Below are positions 1 through 7,490 of a stretch of 21,471 nt of DNA, piece after piece. The stretch comes from Acidobacteriota bacterium (GTDB lineage Bacteria > Acidobacteriota > UBA6911 > RPQK01 > JAPXNP01), in assembly GCA_030614585.1 (NCBI GenBank), contig JAUWTT010000011.1, positions 1-21,471 of the forward strand. Direction: 5' to 3'. How positions within the stretch are numbered: the first letter of the stretch is position 1; every line of letters starts with the position of its first letter. Position numbers and translations under genes: made by a program. Under the pieces are notes generated by a model, which worked only from the letters and a program-made list of their open reading frames with translations, did no database searches and was not told where the DNA came from.

Positions 1-118
1 ACTCACCGTGTATGCCTGCGGTGAAGTGTGCGGGTGCGCCGGATGCGGGAAAACCGCACGTCCGGTGCGACGAGGGGGGGTGTCACGGGTCCTTCGGGTT
101 CCGAGCCCCCTACTCTAC
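1..118 (+). mobile_element. 3' end of a group II intron (domains V and VI)
   Basis: Positions 36-68 fold as group II intron domain V. The lower helix is 36-43 with 61-68, followed by the typical two-base bulge C59-G60, an upper helix 44-48 with 54-58, and a GAAAA loop. The catalytic triad is C37-G38-C39 and pairs with G65-T66-G67, including the characteristic G.U wobble; a CGC triad is known from group IIC introns. Domain VI follows at 72-115: the G run at 76-80 pairs with the C run at 106-110, there is a UUCG-capped tip, 72-74 pairs with 113-115, and A112 is left bulged as the expected branch point. The intron should end with TAC at 116-118. No reverse transcriptase sequence is inside the window, so whether the element is complete cannot be told. 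It lies 33 bases beyond the stop codon of the facing minus-strand gene and does not interrupt it. Confidence 0.85.
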
Positions 119-151
119 TGGTTCGCATTATCCGGGCTGAGTCTCCGAGCC

Positions 152-838
152 TCACCTCACAGGCAAGAACTCACGGCGGAGTTGCGTATAGTAGCTCTCG
201 TTCAACGGTTCCTTTAACTGAAATCGGAAATTGCGAGTTCGGTTGAAATCTCCCCCATCTCTTTCATAGACCTGAATCTCGAGATCGTAGCGATTCACCG
301 ACCAGACTCCAACCACCTCACGATCTCTTCTCCAGGAACGTGCATCTTTCTTGTGATCCGTTTCATAGGTGATGTGATCTTTACCGAAGCGCAGAGTCCC
401 CTCGCAGCCTCCGAAAGTATGCAGGTGCTTGACAGGGACCTCATAGACGATCGTTTCTGCTTCCTCCGGCACGCGATCGACGACCGGCCGCGGTAGATTC
501 TGCAATATCACGGCGAAGGTCTCATCATCCAGATCGTCACCTTCCAAGACAGTAAAATCGAAGGGTTGATCCCTTCCCAGGAGTATCTTCTGATCAGCGT
601 AGGTTAGAACTGTGAACTTGTGCGGAGAGTATCGATCCACCGTTTGAATATCCGTCCAGGCCCAGTTCCGATTATGTTTCTCCTTCTCTGTTTTGTACTC
701 GATACCTAAGTCTGAGATCACCAATTCTCCCTCACAACCGCCCCAGGGATCATGGTCATGGCGGACTTTAAGCGTCTGCCCAAAACCAAGAGAAGTGATA
801 AAGACCGCCACAATGTATCCATATATCCATCTACTCAT
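152..838 (-). CDS. Exported tandem-repeat protein with two GGCEG PH-like domains, last gene of the cus operon
   Basis: A 228-residue protein with an N-terminal hydrophobic signal segment (about residues 5-20) and no further membrane helix, so probably periplasmic. It consists of two similar halves. The first begins at H27-x-H29 and GGCEG (33-37); the second begins at H138-x-H140 and GGCEG (143-147). In both halves this is followed by a strand, an IxY or ITY motif with a Thr and Lys, a W, and a D-I/V...V-x-R-Y segment, about 110 residues apart. The strand pattern ending in a helix (TFAVILQNL; YYTQLRREF) resembles bacterial PH/GRAM-like domains. The paired His and the Cys at the same place in each half could bind metal, but this is inference. 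The ATG overlaps the last codons of the RND pump gene by 8 bases, which implies translational coupling and a role linked to metal efflux. No established function is known to me; similar proteins seem frequent in Acidobacteriota. Confidence 0.75.
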   Translation of the reverse strand: MSRWIYGYIVAVFITSLGFGQTLKVRHDHDPWGGCEGELVISDLGIEYKTEKEKHNRNWAWTDIQTVDRYSPHKFTVLTYADQKILLGRDQPFDFTVLEGDDLDDETFAVILQNLPRPVVDRVPEEAETIVYEVPVKHLHTFGGCEGTLRFGKDHITYETDHKKDARSWRRDREVVGVWSVNRYDLEIQVYERDGGDFNRTRNFRFQLKEPLNESYYTQLRREFLPVR

Positions 839-3800
839 TCTTGAGTCTCCAACCTTTCCAGATGTAATAGATTACGGGGTAGACCGCTAGCTCCATGACG
901 ACGGATGTGACCACTCCACCGACCATGGGGGCTGCGATCCTCTTCATCACATCGGCTCCTGTACCGTGACTCCACATGATAGGAAGCAGTCCTGCCAGGA
1001 TAACGCTGGCCGTCATGATCTTCGGACGTACGCGGTGTACGGCGCCCTCGTAGATGGCATCGACAAGCTGTGGACGCTTCAACATGAGCCCCGCCTTTAC
1101 CGCCTTTTTGTAGGCAACATTGAGGTACAAGAGCATCACGACGCCGGTTTCCGCATCCAGTCCGGCCAGAGCAATGATCCCCACCCAGACGGCAATGCTC
1201 ATGTCATAATCCAGCCAGTAGATCAGCCAGAAGGCTCCTACCAGGGAGAAAGGCACCGCCAGAAATACGATAAATGTCTCGAAAACAGAACGTGTATTCA
1301 GGTAGATGATCACGAAGATGATCATCAAGGTCATGGGAATCACGTACATGAGACGCTGCTGAGCCCGGATCATGTACTCATATTGGCCGCTCCAAACAAT
1401 GTTGTAGCCGGCTGGGATCTCCACCTGCTCAGCTACGGCCCTCTGCGCCATCTTCACGTAGGTACCGACATCGATACCGGAGAGATCGACGTAGATCCAG
1501 GCATTGGGTCTCGAGCTCTCTGTCTTTATTGAAGGGGGACCTTTCTTGAATTCGATATCCGCCAGTTCGCCCATGGGGATCTGCTGGCCCAGAGGTGTCG
1601 GGACCAGGATTTGGCGAAGATCCTGAAGGTTCGAGCGTAGTTCACGGCTGTAGCGCAGATTGACTGGATAGCGTTCCAGACCCTCCACGGTAGTCGTTAT
1701 ATTCATCCCACCTACGGCGCTTTGGATCACATCCTGGACATCACCGACTGTGAGCCCATAGCGAGCCAGAGCCTCCCGGCGAATATTGAAATCCAGGTAG
1801 TTGCCGCCCATCACGCGCTCAGCGTAGACAGACAGGGTCCCAGGGACCTCCCGTATGACCGCCTCTACCCTCTGACCCACTTCTTGCAGGACAGTCAGGT
1901 CCGGCCCGGAGAGCTTGATGCCTACCGGGGTTTTGATACCGGTCGAAAGCATGTCGATGCGGGTCTTGATCGGCATCGTCCAGGCGTTGGTGACTCCCGG
2001 AAACTGGATGGCCTGGTTCAACTCGCTGATCAACGATTCGGGAGTCACTCCGGGTCGCCACTCCGCTTCCGGCTTCAGCATGATGGTAGTTTCGATCATG
2101 CTCAGCGGCGCCGGGTCGGTTGCTGTCTCCGCTCGTCCTATTTTCCCAAACACATGGTGAACCTCCGGAAATGACGCAATGATCTTGTCGGTCTGCTGCA
2201 GGAGTTCCCTCGCCTTGGTAATGGAAATCCCGGGCAATGTGGTCGGCATATAGAGGAGATCACCTTCCCACAAAGGCGGCATGAACTCAGATCCAAGTTG
2301 TGAATATGGAAAAAGAGCAGAGGCCACAACTAGAACTGCGATCAGCAGTACACTCCACTTCCAGCGCAGCACCTTGTGCAGGACGGGATCGTAGAGCCAG
2401 ACGAGGAAACGGCTGATGGGATTTTGCTTCTCGGAGCGGATCCTTCCCCGGATCCAGTAGCCCATCAGCACCGGCACGATGGTTACCGCCAGGATTGCCG
2501 CCCCCGCCATGGAATAGGTCTTGGTGAAAGCCAGCGGCTTGAACAACCGTCCTTCCTGCTCACCCAATGTGAAAACCGGAGCAAACGAGACCGTGATGAC
2601 CAACAGGGCGTAAAACAACGTTGGTCCAACTTCCTTGGAGGCGTCGGCAATGATCTGCCAGTGATCCTTCTTGCCCTTATCGCGCTCGAGATGTTTGTGG
2701 GCATTCTCGATCATGATGATCGCCGCATCAACCATCGCACCAATGGCGATCGCAATCCCTCCCAGTGACATAATGTTGGCGTTGATCCCCTGGTAGTACA
2801 TTATGATAAATGCGATCAAAACCGCGACCGGAAGAGTCAGGACGGCGACCAGAGAAGAACGAAAGTGAAGCAGAAACAGAATGCAAACCAGGGCAACCGC
2901 AAGACCTTCCTCGAGTAACTTCTCCAGCAGATTCTTGACCGATCGCTCAATCAGTGCCGAACGATCATATACGGTCATGATCTCGACATCTTCGGGCAAT
3001 CCCTGCTTCAGTTCCTCCAACTTCTCCTTGACGTTTTGAATGACCTCGTAGGCATTGGCCCCGAAACGAACCACGACAATTCCGCCGACAACTTCTCCTT
3101 GACCGTTAAGCTCGGCCAAACCACGTCGGATCTCGGGTCCCATCTGCACGGTGGCCACATCTTTCAGGAGAATCGGTATGCCGCGCTCATCTACACCCAC
3201 GACTACCTGTTTGACGTCCTCCGGATTCTGAATGTAGCCGCGGCCGCGAATCATGAATTCCGTTTCGGCAATCTCCAGGACGCGTCCGCCGACGTCGTTA
3301 TTGCTGCGCTGTACGGCAGCGCGAATCTTTGAGATGGAGATGTTGTAGGCTCGCAGTTTGTTGGGATCGACCGTGATCTGATACTGCTTGACGAAGCCAC
3401 CGATGCTGGCCACTTCGGAGACACCCTCGACCGAGGTCAGCTCATACTTGAGAAACCAGTCCTGGATACTGCGCAGATCTGCCAGATTACGCTCGGCTGA
3501 TTTCAGCGCATACATGAATGCCCAGCCAACGCCGGTAGCATCAGGGCCGAGTGCTGGAGTAACCCCTTCAGGCAGACGTCCAGAGACGTAGTTCAAGTAC
3601 TCGAGAACGCGACTGCGGGCCCAGTACATGTCCGTCCCGTCCTCGAAGAGCACATAGACGAAAGAGAATCCAAAGAAGGAGTAGCCTCGAACCACCTTTG
3701 CGTAGGGGACTGACAGCATCTGCGTCGTTATGGGGTAAGTCACCTGGTCTTCGACTACCTGAGGAGCCTGACCCGAGAAATCGGTGTAGATGATGACCTG

Positions 3801-3935
3801 GACATCAGAAAGGTCCGGGATGGCGTCCAGCGGTGTGTTCTCGACGGCGTAAACACCCCAGAAAATGATGCCGATGGTCGCCAGGATGACGAAGAAACGG
3901 TTCTGAATTGACCAGTTTATGATTGCTTCTAACAT
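831..3935 (-). CDS. cusA: Heavy-metal RND efflux pump, CusA-like
   Basis: A 1034-residue inner membrane proton antiporter, the usual length for the HME-RND family. It takes metal ions from the periplasm or adaptor and passes them to the outer membrane channel. Evidence: the N-terminal membrane helix with the TPLDAIPDLSDVQV motif; the helix-4 segment IAIAIGAMVDAAIIMIENAH with D403 and E410, which in this family take part in proton relay; the periplasmic GSEFMPPLWEGDLLYMPTTL and GRAETATDPAPLSMIETT motifs; and the C-terminal GLDAETGVVMLLYL and VRPKIMT segments. The Met in APLSMIETT and the Met in RIDMLSTGIKTP fall in the segments that hold copper-coordinating methionines in E. coli CusA, which favours Cu(I)/Ag(I) over the Co/Zn/Cd pump CzcA. 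The start has GAGAAG a few bases upstream. It lies 55 bases after the adaptor gene and its stop overlaps the next gene. Confidence 0.93.
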   Translation of the reverse strand: MLEAIINWSIQNRFFVILATIGIIFWGVYAVENTPLDAIPDLSDVQVIIYTDFSGQAPQVVEDQVTYPITTQMLSVPYAKVVRGYSFFGFSFVYVLFEDGTDMYWARSRVLEYLNYVSGRLPEGVTPALGPDATGVGWAFMYALKSAERNLADLRSIQDWFLKYELTSVEGVSEVASIGGFVKQYQITVDPNKLRAYNISISKIRAAVQRSNNDVGGRVLEIAETEFMIRGRGYIQNPEDVKQVVVGVDERGIPILLKDVATVQMGPEIRRGLAELNGQGEVVGGIVVVRFGANAYEVIQNVKEKLEELKQGLPEDVEIMTVYDRSALIERSVKNLLEKLLEEGLAVALVCILFLLHFRSSLVAVLTLPVAVLIAFIIMYYQGINANIMSLGGIAIAIGAMVDAAIIMIENAHKHLERDKGKKDHWQIIADASKEVGPTLFYALLVITVSFAPVFTLGEQEGRLFKPLAFTKTYSMAGAAILAVTIVPVLMGYWIRGRIRSEKQNPISRFLVWLYDPVLHKVLRWKWSVLLIAVLVVASALFPYSQLGSEFMPPLWEGDLLYMPTTLPGISITKARELLQQTDKIIASFPEVHHVFGKIGRAETATDPAPLSMIETTIMLKPEAEWRPGVTPESLISELNQAIQFPGVTNAWTMPIKTRIDMLSTGIKTPVGIKLSGPDLTVLQEVGQRVEAVIREVPGTLSVYAERVMGGNYLDFNIRREALARYGLTVGDVQDVIQSAVGGMNITTTVEGLERYPVNLRYSRELRSNLQDLRQILVPTPLGQQIPMGELADIEFKKGPPSIKTESSRPNAWIYVDLSGIDVGTYVKMAQRAVAEQVEIPAGYNIVWSGQYEYMIRAQQRLMYVIPMTLMIIFVIIYLNTRSVFETFIVFLAVPFSLVGAFWLIYWLDYDMSIAVWVGIIALAGLDAETGVVMLLYLNVAYKKAVKAGLMLKRPQLVDAIYEGAVHRVRPKIMTASVILAGLLPIMWSHGTGADVMKRIAAPMVGGVVTSVVMELAVYPVIYYIWKGWRLKNE

Positions 3936-3990
3936 GTGCTTCTCAATTTAGGGATCAACTAAGGTGGAACTCCCATGCTGGTGCCAATAT

Positions 3991-5484
3991 CTAGTGCTGG
4001 TGTTCGCTCGGAACCTGTCCCGTTTCCGGCTGGGATGCTCCAGCTTTTCGCCGAGAGATCATCTTGCGTACGGCTTCCCTCAGATTACTTTCGGAATCAA
4101 TCAGAAACTGGGAGGAGACGACGACTCGATCGCCCTCTGCGATACCTTCTTTGACTTCCCAGACTCCATCTCCATTTACGCCCAGTGTGACTGGACTGAC
4201 TTGAAAGGTGCCGTCTCCCCGATCCAAAACCACAACATTCCTCCTGCCACTGTGAATCACCGATTCTTCGGGAACCGTCAAGACGTTGTGGGCGGAGGGG
4301 ACGTCGATGGTGACATTGGCATACATGTTGGCTCTTAGCTTCAGATCTGGATTGGGAAGTTCAATCGAGACCTTCATGGTCCGTGTCTTCTGGTTGAAGA
4401 AGGGATAGATGTAGCGAATCTCACCGCTATAGCGCCTGCCCGGCTGATAGGAAAACTCCAAGCTTGCAAACTGACCCACCTTTAGCCAGGAAACCTGGTC
4501 TTCGAAAATCTCTGCATCCACCCAGACCGTGGAGAGATCAACGATCTTGTAGAGATTCATGCCTGCTTTGACATGCATCCCTTCCAGGGCCTGGTCCATC
4601 TTCTCCAGCACCATCCCGCTGACAGGAGAGAACAGCTTGAGGGTCCGTGTCGGTACCCGCGACTTCTCCAACCGACGGATCTGCTCATCGCTGATATCCC
4701 AATAGCGAAGCCTTTCTCGGCTGGAATCTAACAGCGATAGTGCTCGCCCTTTGATCTCGGGCATATCGCTTCTACTCAGTTTTTCGGCGTAATCGAGGGC
4801 GCTGAGATATTCTTTCTGGGTCGTCACCAACTCCGGGCTATAGATTTCAAACAGTTCCTGCCCCTTAGAAACCGACTCTCCCACATAATTGACTCGAACA
4901 TTCTCTAACCAGCCGGCGTATTTTGTGTTGATCCACGTCAGCCGTTTGTCGTCGTAAGATACCGTGCCGATGGTTCGAATCGAGAAGGGAATATCGCGGC
5001 GGAGGACTTCAACCGACTGCACACCCATGTTTTGGACAAAGGCGGGGTCAATGTGAACAACTCCTTCGCCCGATTCTTCCTTTTCTTCATAGACAGGAAC
5101 CAGGTCCATACCCATCGGAGATTTGCCGGGCTTATCGGAGATGAAGGTGGGATCCATCGGAGCAACCCAGTGCCTGATCTTGCGTTCGCCCGCCAGCTTC
5201 TCTTGGGTCGATTGAGAGCTGGTAGGGTCAACCATTGGCGTCAGATTCATCCCGCAGATTGGGCAGGTTCCGGGTTCGTCCTGAATCACCTGAGGATGCA
5301 TGCCGCAGGTCCAAAGCTGCCCTTCTCCGTGCTCTTCTGCAGAATGTGAGCCATGGACAGTTGTGTAAACCTGATCTTGAATTGGGCTGACCCATGCCCA
5401 CTCAAGCGGGTTGATCAATACGATTCCGGCGATCGCTGCTCCCACAACAAAAGACAAAAGACAGAAGATTAAGACTCTCTTCAT
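3991..5484 (-). CDS. cusB: RND efflux adaptor with N-terminal heavy-metal-binding domain, CusB-like
   Basis: A 497-residue membrane fusion protein that joins the RND pump to the outer membrane channel in the periplasm. After one N-terminal anchor helix (about residues 4-26) comes a heavy-metal-binding domain with C60-GMHP and C74-PIC-GM, then a second, Cys-less copy (VAPMDP...KSPMGMDLVPVYE, Met 110, 124 and 126). Two such motifs in tandem are typical of CusB-type adaptors. The lipoyl/barrel core follows: HIDPAFVQNMGVQSVEV, GWLENVRVNYVGESVSKGQ, a helical hairpin with YSPELVTTQKEYLSALDYA, then the beta-barrel and membrane-proximal domains. The C-terminus is short and His-tipped (SEHQH) and carries no CusF or DUF3347 domain; a separate DUF3347-like gene occurs at 9794-10267. 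The start at 5484 has GAGGT seven bases upstream. It lies 11 bases from the channel gene, in one operon. Confidence 0.93.
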   Translation of the reverse strand: MKRVLIFCLLSFVVGAAIAGIVLINPLEWAWVSPIQDQVYTTVHGSHSAEEHGEGQLWTCGMHPQVIQDEPGTCPICGMNLTPMVDPTSSQSTQEKLAGERKIRHWVAPMDPTFISDKPGKSPMGMDLVPVYEEKEESGEGVVHIDPAFVQNMGVQSVEVLRRDIPFSIRTIGTVSYDDKRLTWINTKYAGWLENVRVNYVGESVSKGQELFEIYSPELVTTQKEYLSALDYAEKLSRSDMPEIKGRALSLLDSSRERLRYWDISDEQIRRLEKSRVPTRTLKLFSPVSGMVLEKMDQALEGMHVKAGMNLYKIVDLSTVWVDAEIFEDQVSWLKVGQFASLEFSYQPGRRYSGEIRYIYPFFNQKTRTMKVSIELPNPDLKLRANMYANVTIDVPSAHNVLTVPEESVIHSGRRNVVVLDRGDGTFQVSPVTLGVNGDGVWEVKEGIAEGDRVVVSSQFLIDSESNLREAVRKMISRRKAGASQPETGQVPSEHQH

Positions 5485-5495
5485 TCGCTACCTCA

Positions 5496-6824
5496 TCAAT
5501 TGGGAAATTTCGTTCCCACTGCCCGTTCCAGATCAGTCATAGCTCTCAAGTAGTCCGCGTTGTAACGTGCCATCACAAGTTGGGACCGCAACAGGAAACG
5601 CTCGCTATCCAACAGATCCAGGATGCCGAGCTGTGCTGTTTCATAGGCCGATTCGCTAGAGCGTAGAGCTTCTTCCGCCTGCGGAATCAGGACCTTCTCA
5701 TAGAGGTCCAGCTGATCTCGGAGCGTCTGCATTCGAACCACCTGGTCTCGAATCGAGAACTCCATTTCGTTGCGGATCTTCAAGTAGTTTTTTCGCTCCG
5801 CGATCGACTTCTCGGTGGCTTCGACGACTCCCGCGTGGTACTTGTCTCGCCAGATTGGAAGGTTGATTCCGACGGAAAAGTTGAAGGCGTTCTTTCCGTT
5901 ATCCGGTGGGGGTAGTAATATCCCTGCCGGATCACCCCGCCCTCCCACATTGAGCCAACCGGCACTCAAGGTTACGTCTGGCCAGTAATCTTTCTTGGCT
6001 AATTCAACTGTACGTTCCTCTTTCTCAATCCGAGCCATCACCGCCTTCAGCTCCTGACGGTTTTGCTCCCCCAGGTCGTACAGTCGCTCCAGATTTAATG
6101 GGACCTCGGGCAGGGAAATGGAGCGAAGTCCTGGGATTATCTGCTCAGGGGGGCGGTCCATCAGTGTGTTGAGACGGGCACCCAGGGACGCTCGCTGCTG
6201 ATCGAGCAATTTCGAGCGAGCGATCACCTGGCTGATTTCCGCCTGGACTTTGATAACCGCTTGCTGCAATCCCTGGCCTTGAGCATAGCGCACCTGCGAA
6301 AGCTGCTCGTAGTGGTCCAAGAGCGATTCTTCCTCTCTGGTGATCTCAAGAGCCCGGTCAATATAGGCGAGCTCGTAGAAGGCACGCTTCACTTCCGCAA
6401 TCACCTGGCGCTCTTCAGCCCGGTACATATGGTAAAGTGCAGCGGCCTCCCTTAAGGCTACCTGCCCTTTCCGATCCAGCTTCCCAAACCAGGGGAATTT
6501 CTGACTCAGGGCAAAGATATTCAACTGAGGTCCTACGCGGGTTTCTACGCTGCGGATGAACTGGGTGAACTTGAATGTCGGATCTGGAAGAGACGTCACT
6601 TGGGAAGTCTTCTGCAAACTGGCCCGATAGCGCGCAAGGGCCTCCTGTAATCCAGGATGGTACTCGAGTGCTTTACCGACGTACTCCTCCAGGAGCGGAT
6701 GGTTGGCAAAGAACGTGACTTCACCGTCGTTCGTCTGCCCCTGCGGATAGACAGTCCCGGTCACAACGACCGCAAGCAGGAGATTCAGCATCAGCGCTTT
6801 GAGCGAGTTTGGATTATTTCTCAT
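5496..6824 (-). CDS. TolC-family outer membrane efflux channel, CusC-like
   Basis: A 442-residue outer membrane factor, first gene of the efflux operon. A signal peptide (LKALMLNLLLAVVVTG) precedes two repeated helical-coil halves with alternating beta strands. Recognisable parts are YHPGLQEALARYRAS near the N-terminus, SLPDPTFKFTQ, SQKFPWFGKLDRKG, and in the second half LAKKDYWPDVTLSAGW and SVGINLPIWRDK. These are standard TolC/OEP motifs of metal efflux systems. There is no lipobox Cys after the signal peptide, unlike E. coli CusC, so it is probably not a lipoprotein. I chose the ATG at 6824 because GAGGA stands 9 bases before it; the frame also opens with a TTG 21 bases further up, which has no such support. 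CusC role is inferred from the adjoining cusB and cusA. Confidence 0.9.
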   Translation of the reverse strand: MRNNPNSLKALMLNLLLAVVVTGTVYPQGQTNDGEVTFFANHPLLEEYVGKALEYHPGLQEALARYRASLQKTSQVTSLPDPTFKFTQFIRSVETRVGPQLNIFALSQKFPWFGKLDRKGQVALREAAALYHMYRAEERQVIAEVKRAFYELAYIDRALEITREEESLLDHYEQLSQVRYAQGQGLQQAVIKVQAEISQVIARSKLLDQQRASLGARLNTLMDRPPEQIIPGLRSISLPEVPLNLERLYDLGEQNRQELKAVMARIEKEERTVELAKKDYWPDVTLSAGWLNVGGRGDPAGILLPPPDNGKNAFNFSVGINLPIWRDKYHAGVVEATEKSIAERKNYLKIRNEMEFSIRDQVVRMQTLRDQLDLYEKVLIPQAEEALRSSESAYETAQLGILDLLDSERFLLRSQLVMARYNADYLRAMTDLERAVGTKFPN

Positions 6825-6937
6825 GTTCAGGTCCTCAATCAGCAATTTGGGTGCCAGAGATTCAGGAAGATGGCTAAGTCACTTGTAATGAGATGTTTAC
6901 TTGTATGAAAGCCACTTTTCGGATAAGTTCACTCCGG

Positions 6938-6965
6938 CAAATCGAACACTTGAGTGTTTGATTTG
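6938..6965. promoter_or_regulatory. Long inverted repeat, candidate ArsR operator between cus operon and arsR
   Basis: Two 13-base arms (6938-6950 and 6953-6965) are inverted copies with a single mismatch (G6944 against T6959) around a two-base centre; the core reads AACACT-TG-AGTGTT. A 12-2-12 type dyad is the classical operator form of the ArsR/SmtB family. It lies 81 bases before arsR and 113 bases before the channel gene, so one site could serve both divergent units. No sure -35/-10 pair could be placed on either strand of this 222-base gap (6825-7046). Confidence 0.6.
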
Positions 6966-7023
6966 CAACAGTGGCTAGTAGGTCGAAGCGGTGGGTAGAT
7001 TGGGCTCCCGGATACTTCGGAGT

Positions 7024-7050
7024 CATGGTAATATGGCCATGAAGCGATGA
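7024..7050 (+). repeat. First copy of an ATATGGCCAT repeat, at the arsR start
   Basis: This stretch and 7394-7420 align without gaps over about 30 bases with some 21 identities; both hold ATGG-N2-ATATGGCCAT and end in ATGA. In this copy CATGG (7024-7028) and CCATG (7037-7041) also form a small inverted repeat just before the arsR start codon at 7047. It could be a secondary operator or a trace of a local duplication. Confidence 0.4.
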
Positions 7051-7367
7051 TAAAAACGAAAGCACAGTACGAAGCACGGGCGCAAATCGCCAAGGCCCTG
7101 GCGCACCCGACGAGACTGCTCCTGCTTGACGCGCTGGCTGACAAGGATCTCTGCGTGTGCGAGATGACCGAATTGGTAGGTGCCGATCAGTCAACGGTCT
7201 CCAAGCATTTAGCCATCCTGAAGGAGACTGGAATTCTGCAGATGGAAAAGCAGGGTGCGATGAACGTTTACTCGCTTCGCTGCCAGTGTCTGGAACAGTT
7301 TTTCGGTTGTATTGAGTCGGTGCTTCGCCAGAAAGTCCAGGCGCAGCAGGAGTTGGTTGAAATTTGA
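7047..7367 (+). CDS. arsR: ArsR/SmtB-family metal-sensing repressor
   Basis: A 106-residue winged-helix dimeric repressor. The ArsR family binds operator DNA without metal and releases it when the metal or metalloid binds. The sequence shows ALAHPTRLLLLDAL in helix 2, the metal motif DLCVCEM (C36, C38) on the DNA-proximal helix, the recognition helix with DQSTVSKHLAILKETG, and a wing ending in NVYSL. Further Cys at 79, 81 and 88 (RCQCLEQFFGC) give a thiol-rich second cluster. The CVC motif fits As(III)/Sb(III), Cd/Pb or Cu-type sensing; the flanking acr3 favours arsenite, the divergent cus genes favour Cu/Ag. It may control both. The start ATG has only a weak GAAG upstream. Confidence 0.92.
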   Translation: MIKTKAQYEARAQIAKALAHPTRLLLLDALADKDLCVCEMTELVGADQSTVSKHLAILKETGILQMEKQGAMNVYSLRCQCLEQFFGCIESVLRQKVQAQQELVEI

Positions 7368-7393
7368 GCGAGACGCCTTTTTGCTGCCTCAAG

Positions 7394-7420
7394 TATGGCG
7401 ATATGGCCATCTAGAAATGA
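7394..7420 (+). repeat. Second copy of the ATATGGCCAT repeat, between arsR and acr3
   Basis: Near-copy of 7024-7050, with ATATGGCCAT at 7401-7410. It lies 27 bases after the arsR stop codon and about 70 bases before the acr3 start, in a place suited to an internal operator or promoter element for the permease gene. No clear promoter hexamers are seen. Confidence 0.4.
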
Positions 7421-7490
7421 CTCATGCAGCTCGATAGTGCGAACGAGGCTGCAGCTTCAGCGTCTTGCGGCCATGGGAAGGAGGGGGCGA

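Noticed and set aside
8..246. Short plus-strand frames at the left edge
   Set aside because: They overlap the intron's folded domains V and VI and have no protein features.
966..2174. Plus-strand open frames opposite the RND pump gene
   Set aside because: They are long only because of codon bias of cusA on the other strand; no domains, signal peptides or ribosome sites.
7395..7490. Upstream start of the arsenite permease
   Set aside because: It adds a basic tail not seen in ACR3 proteins, while AAGGAGG supports the ATG at 7491.
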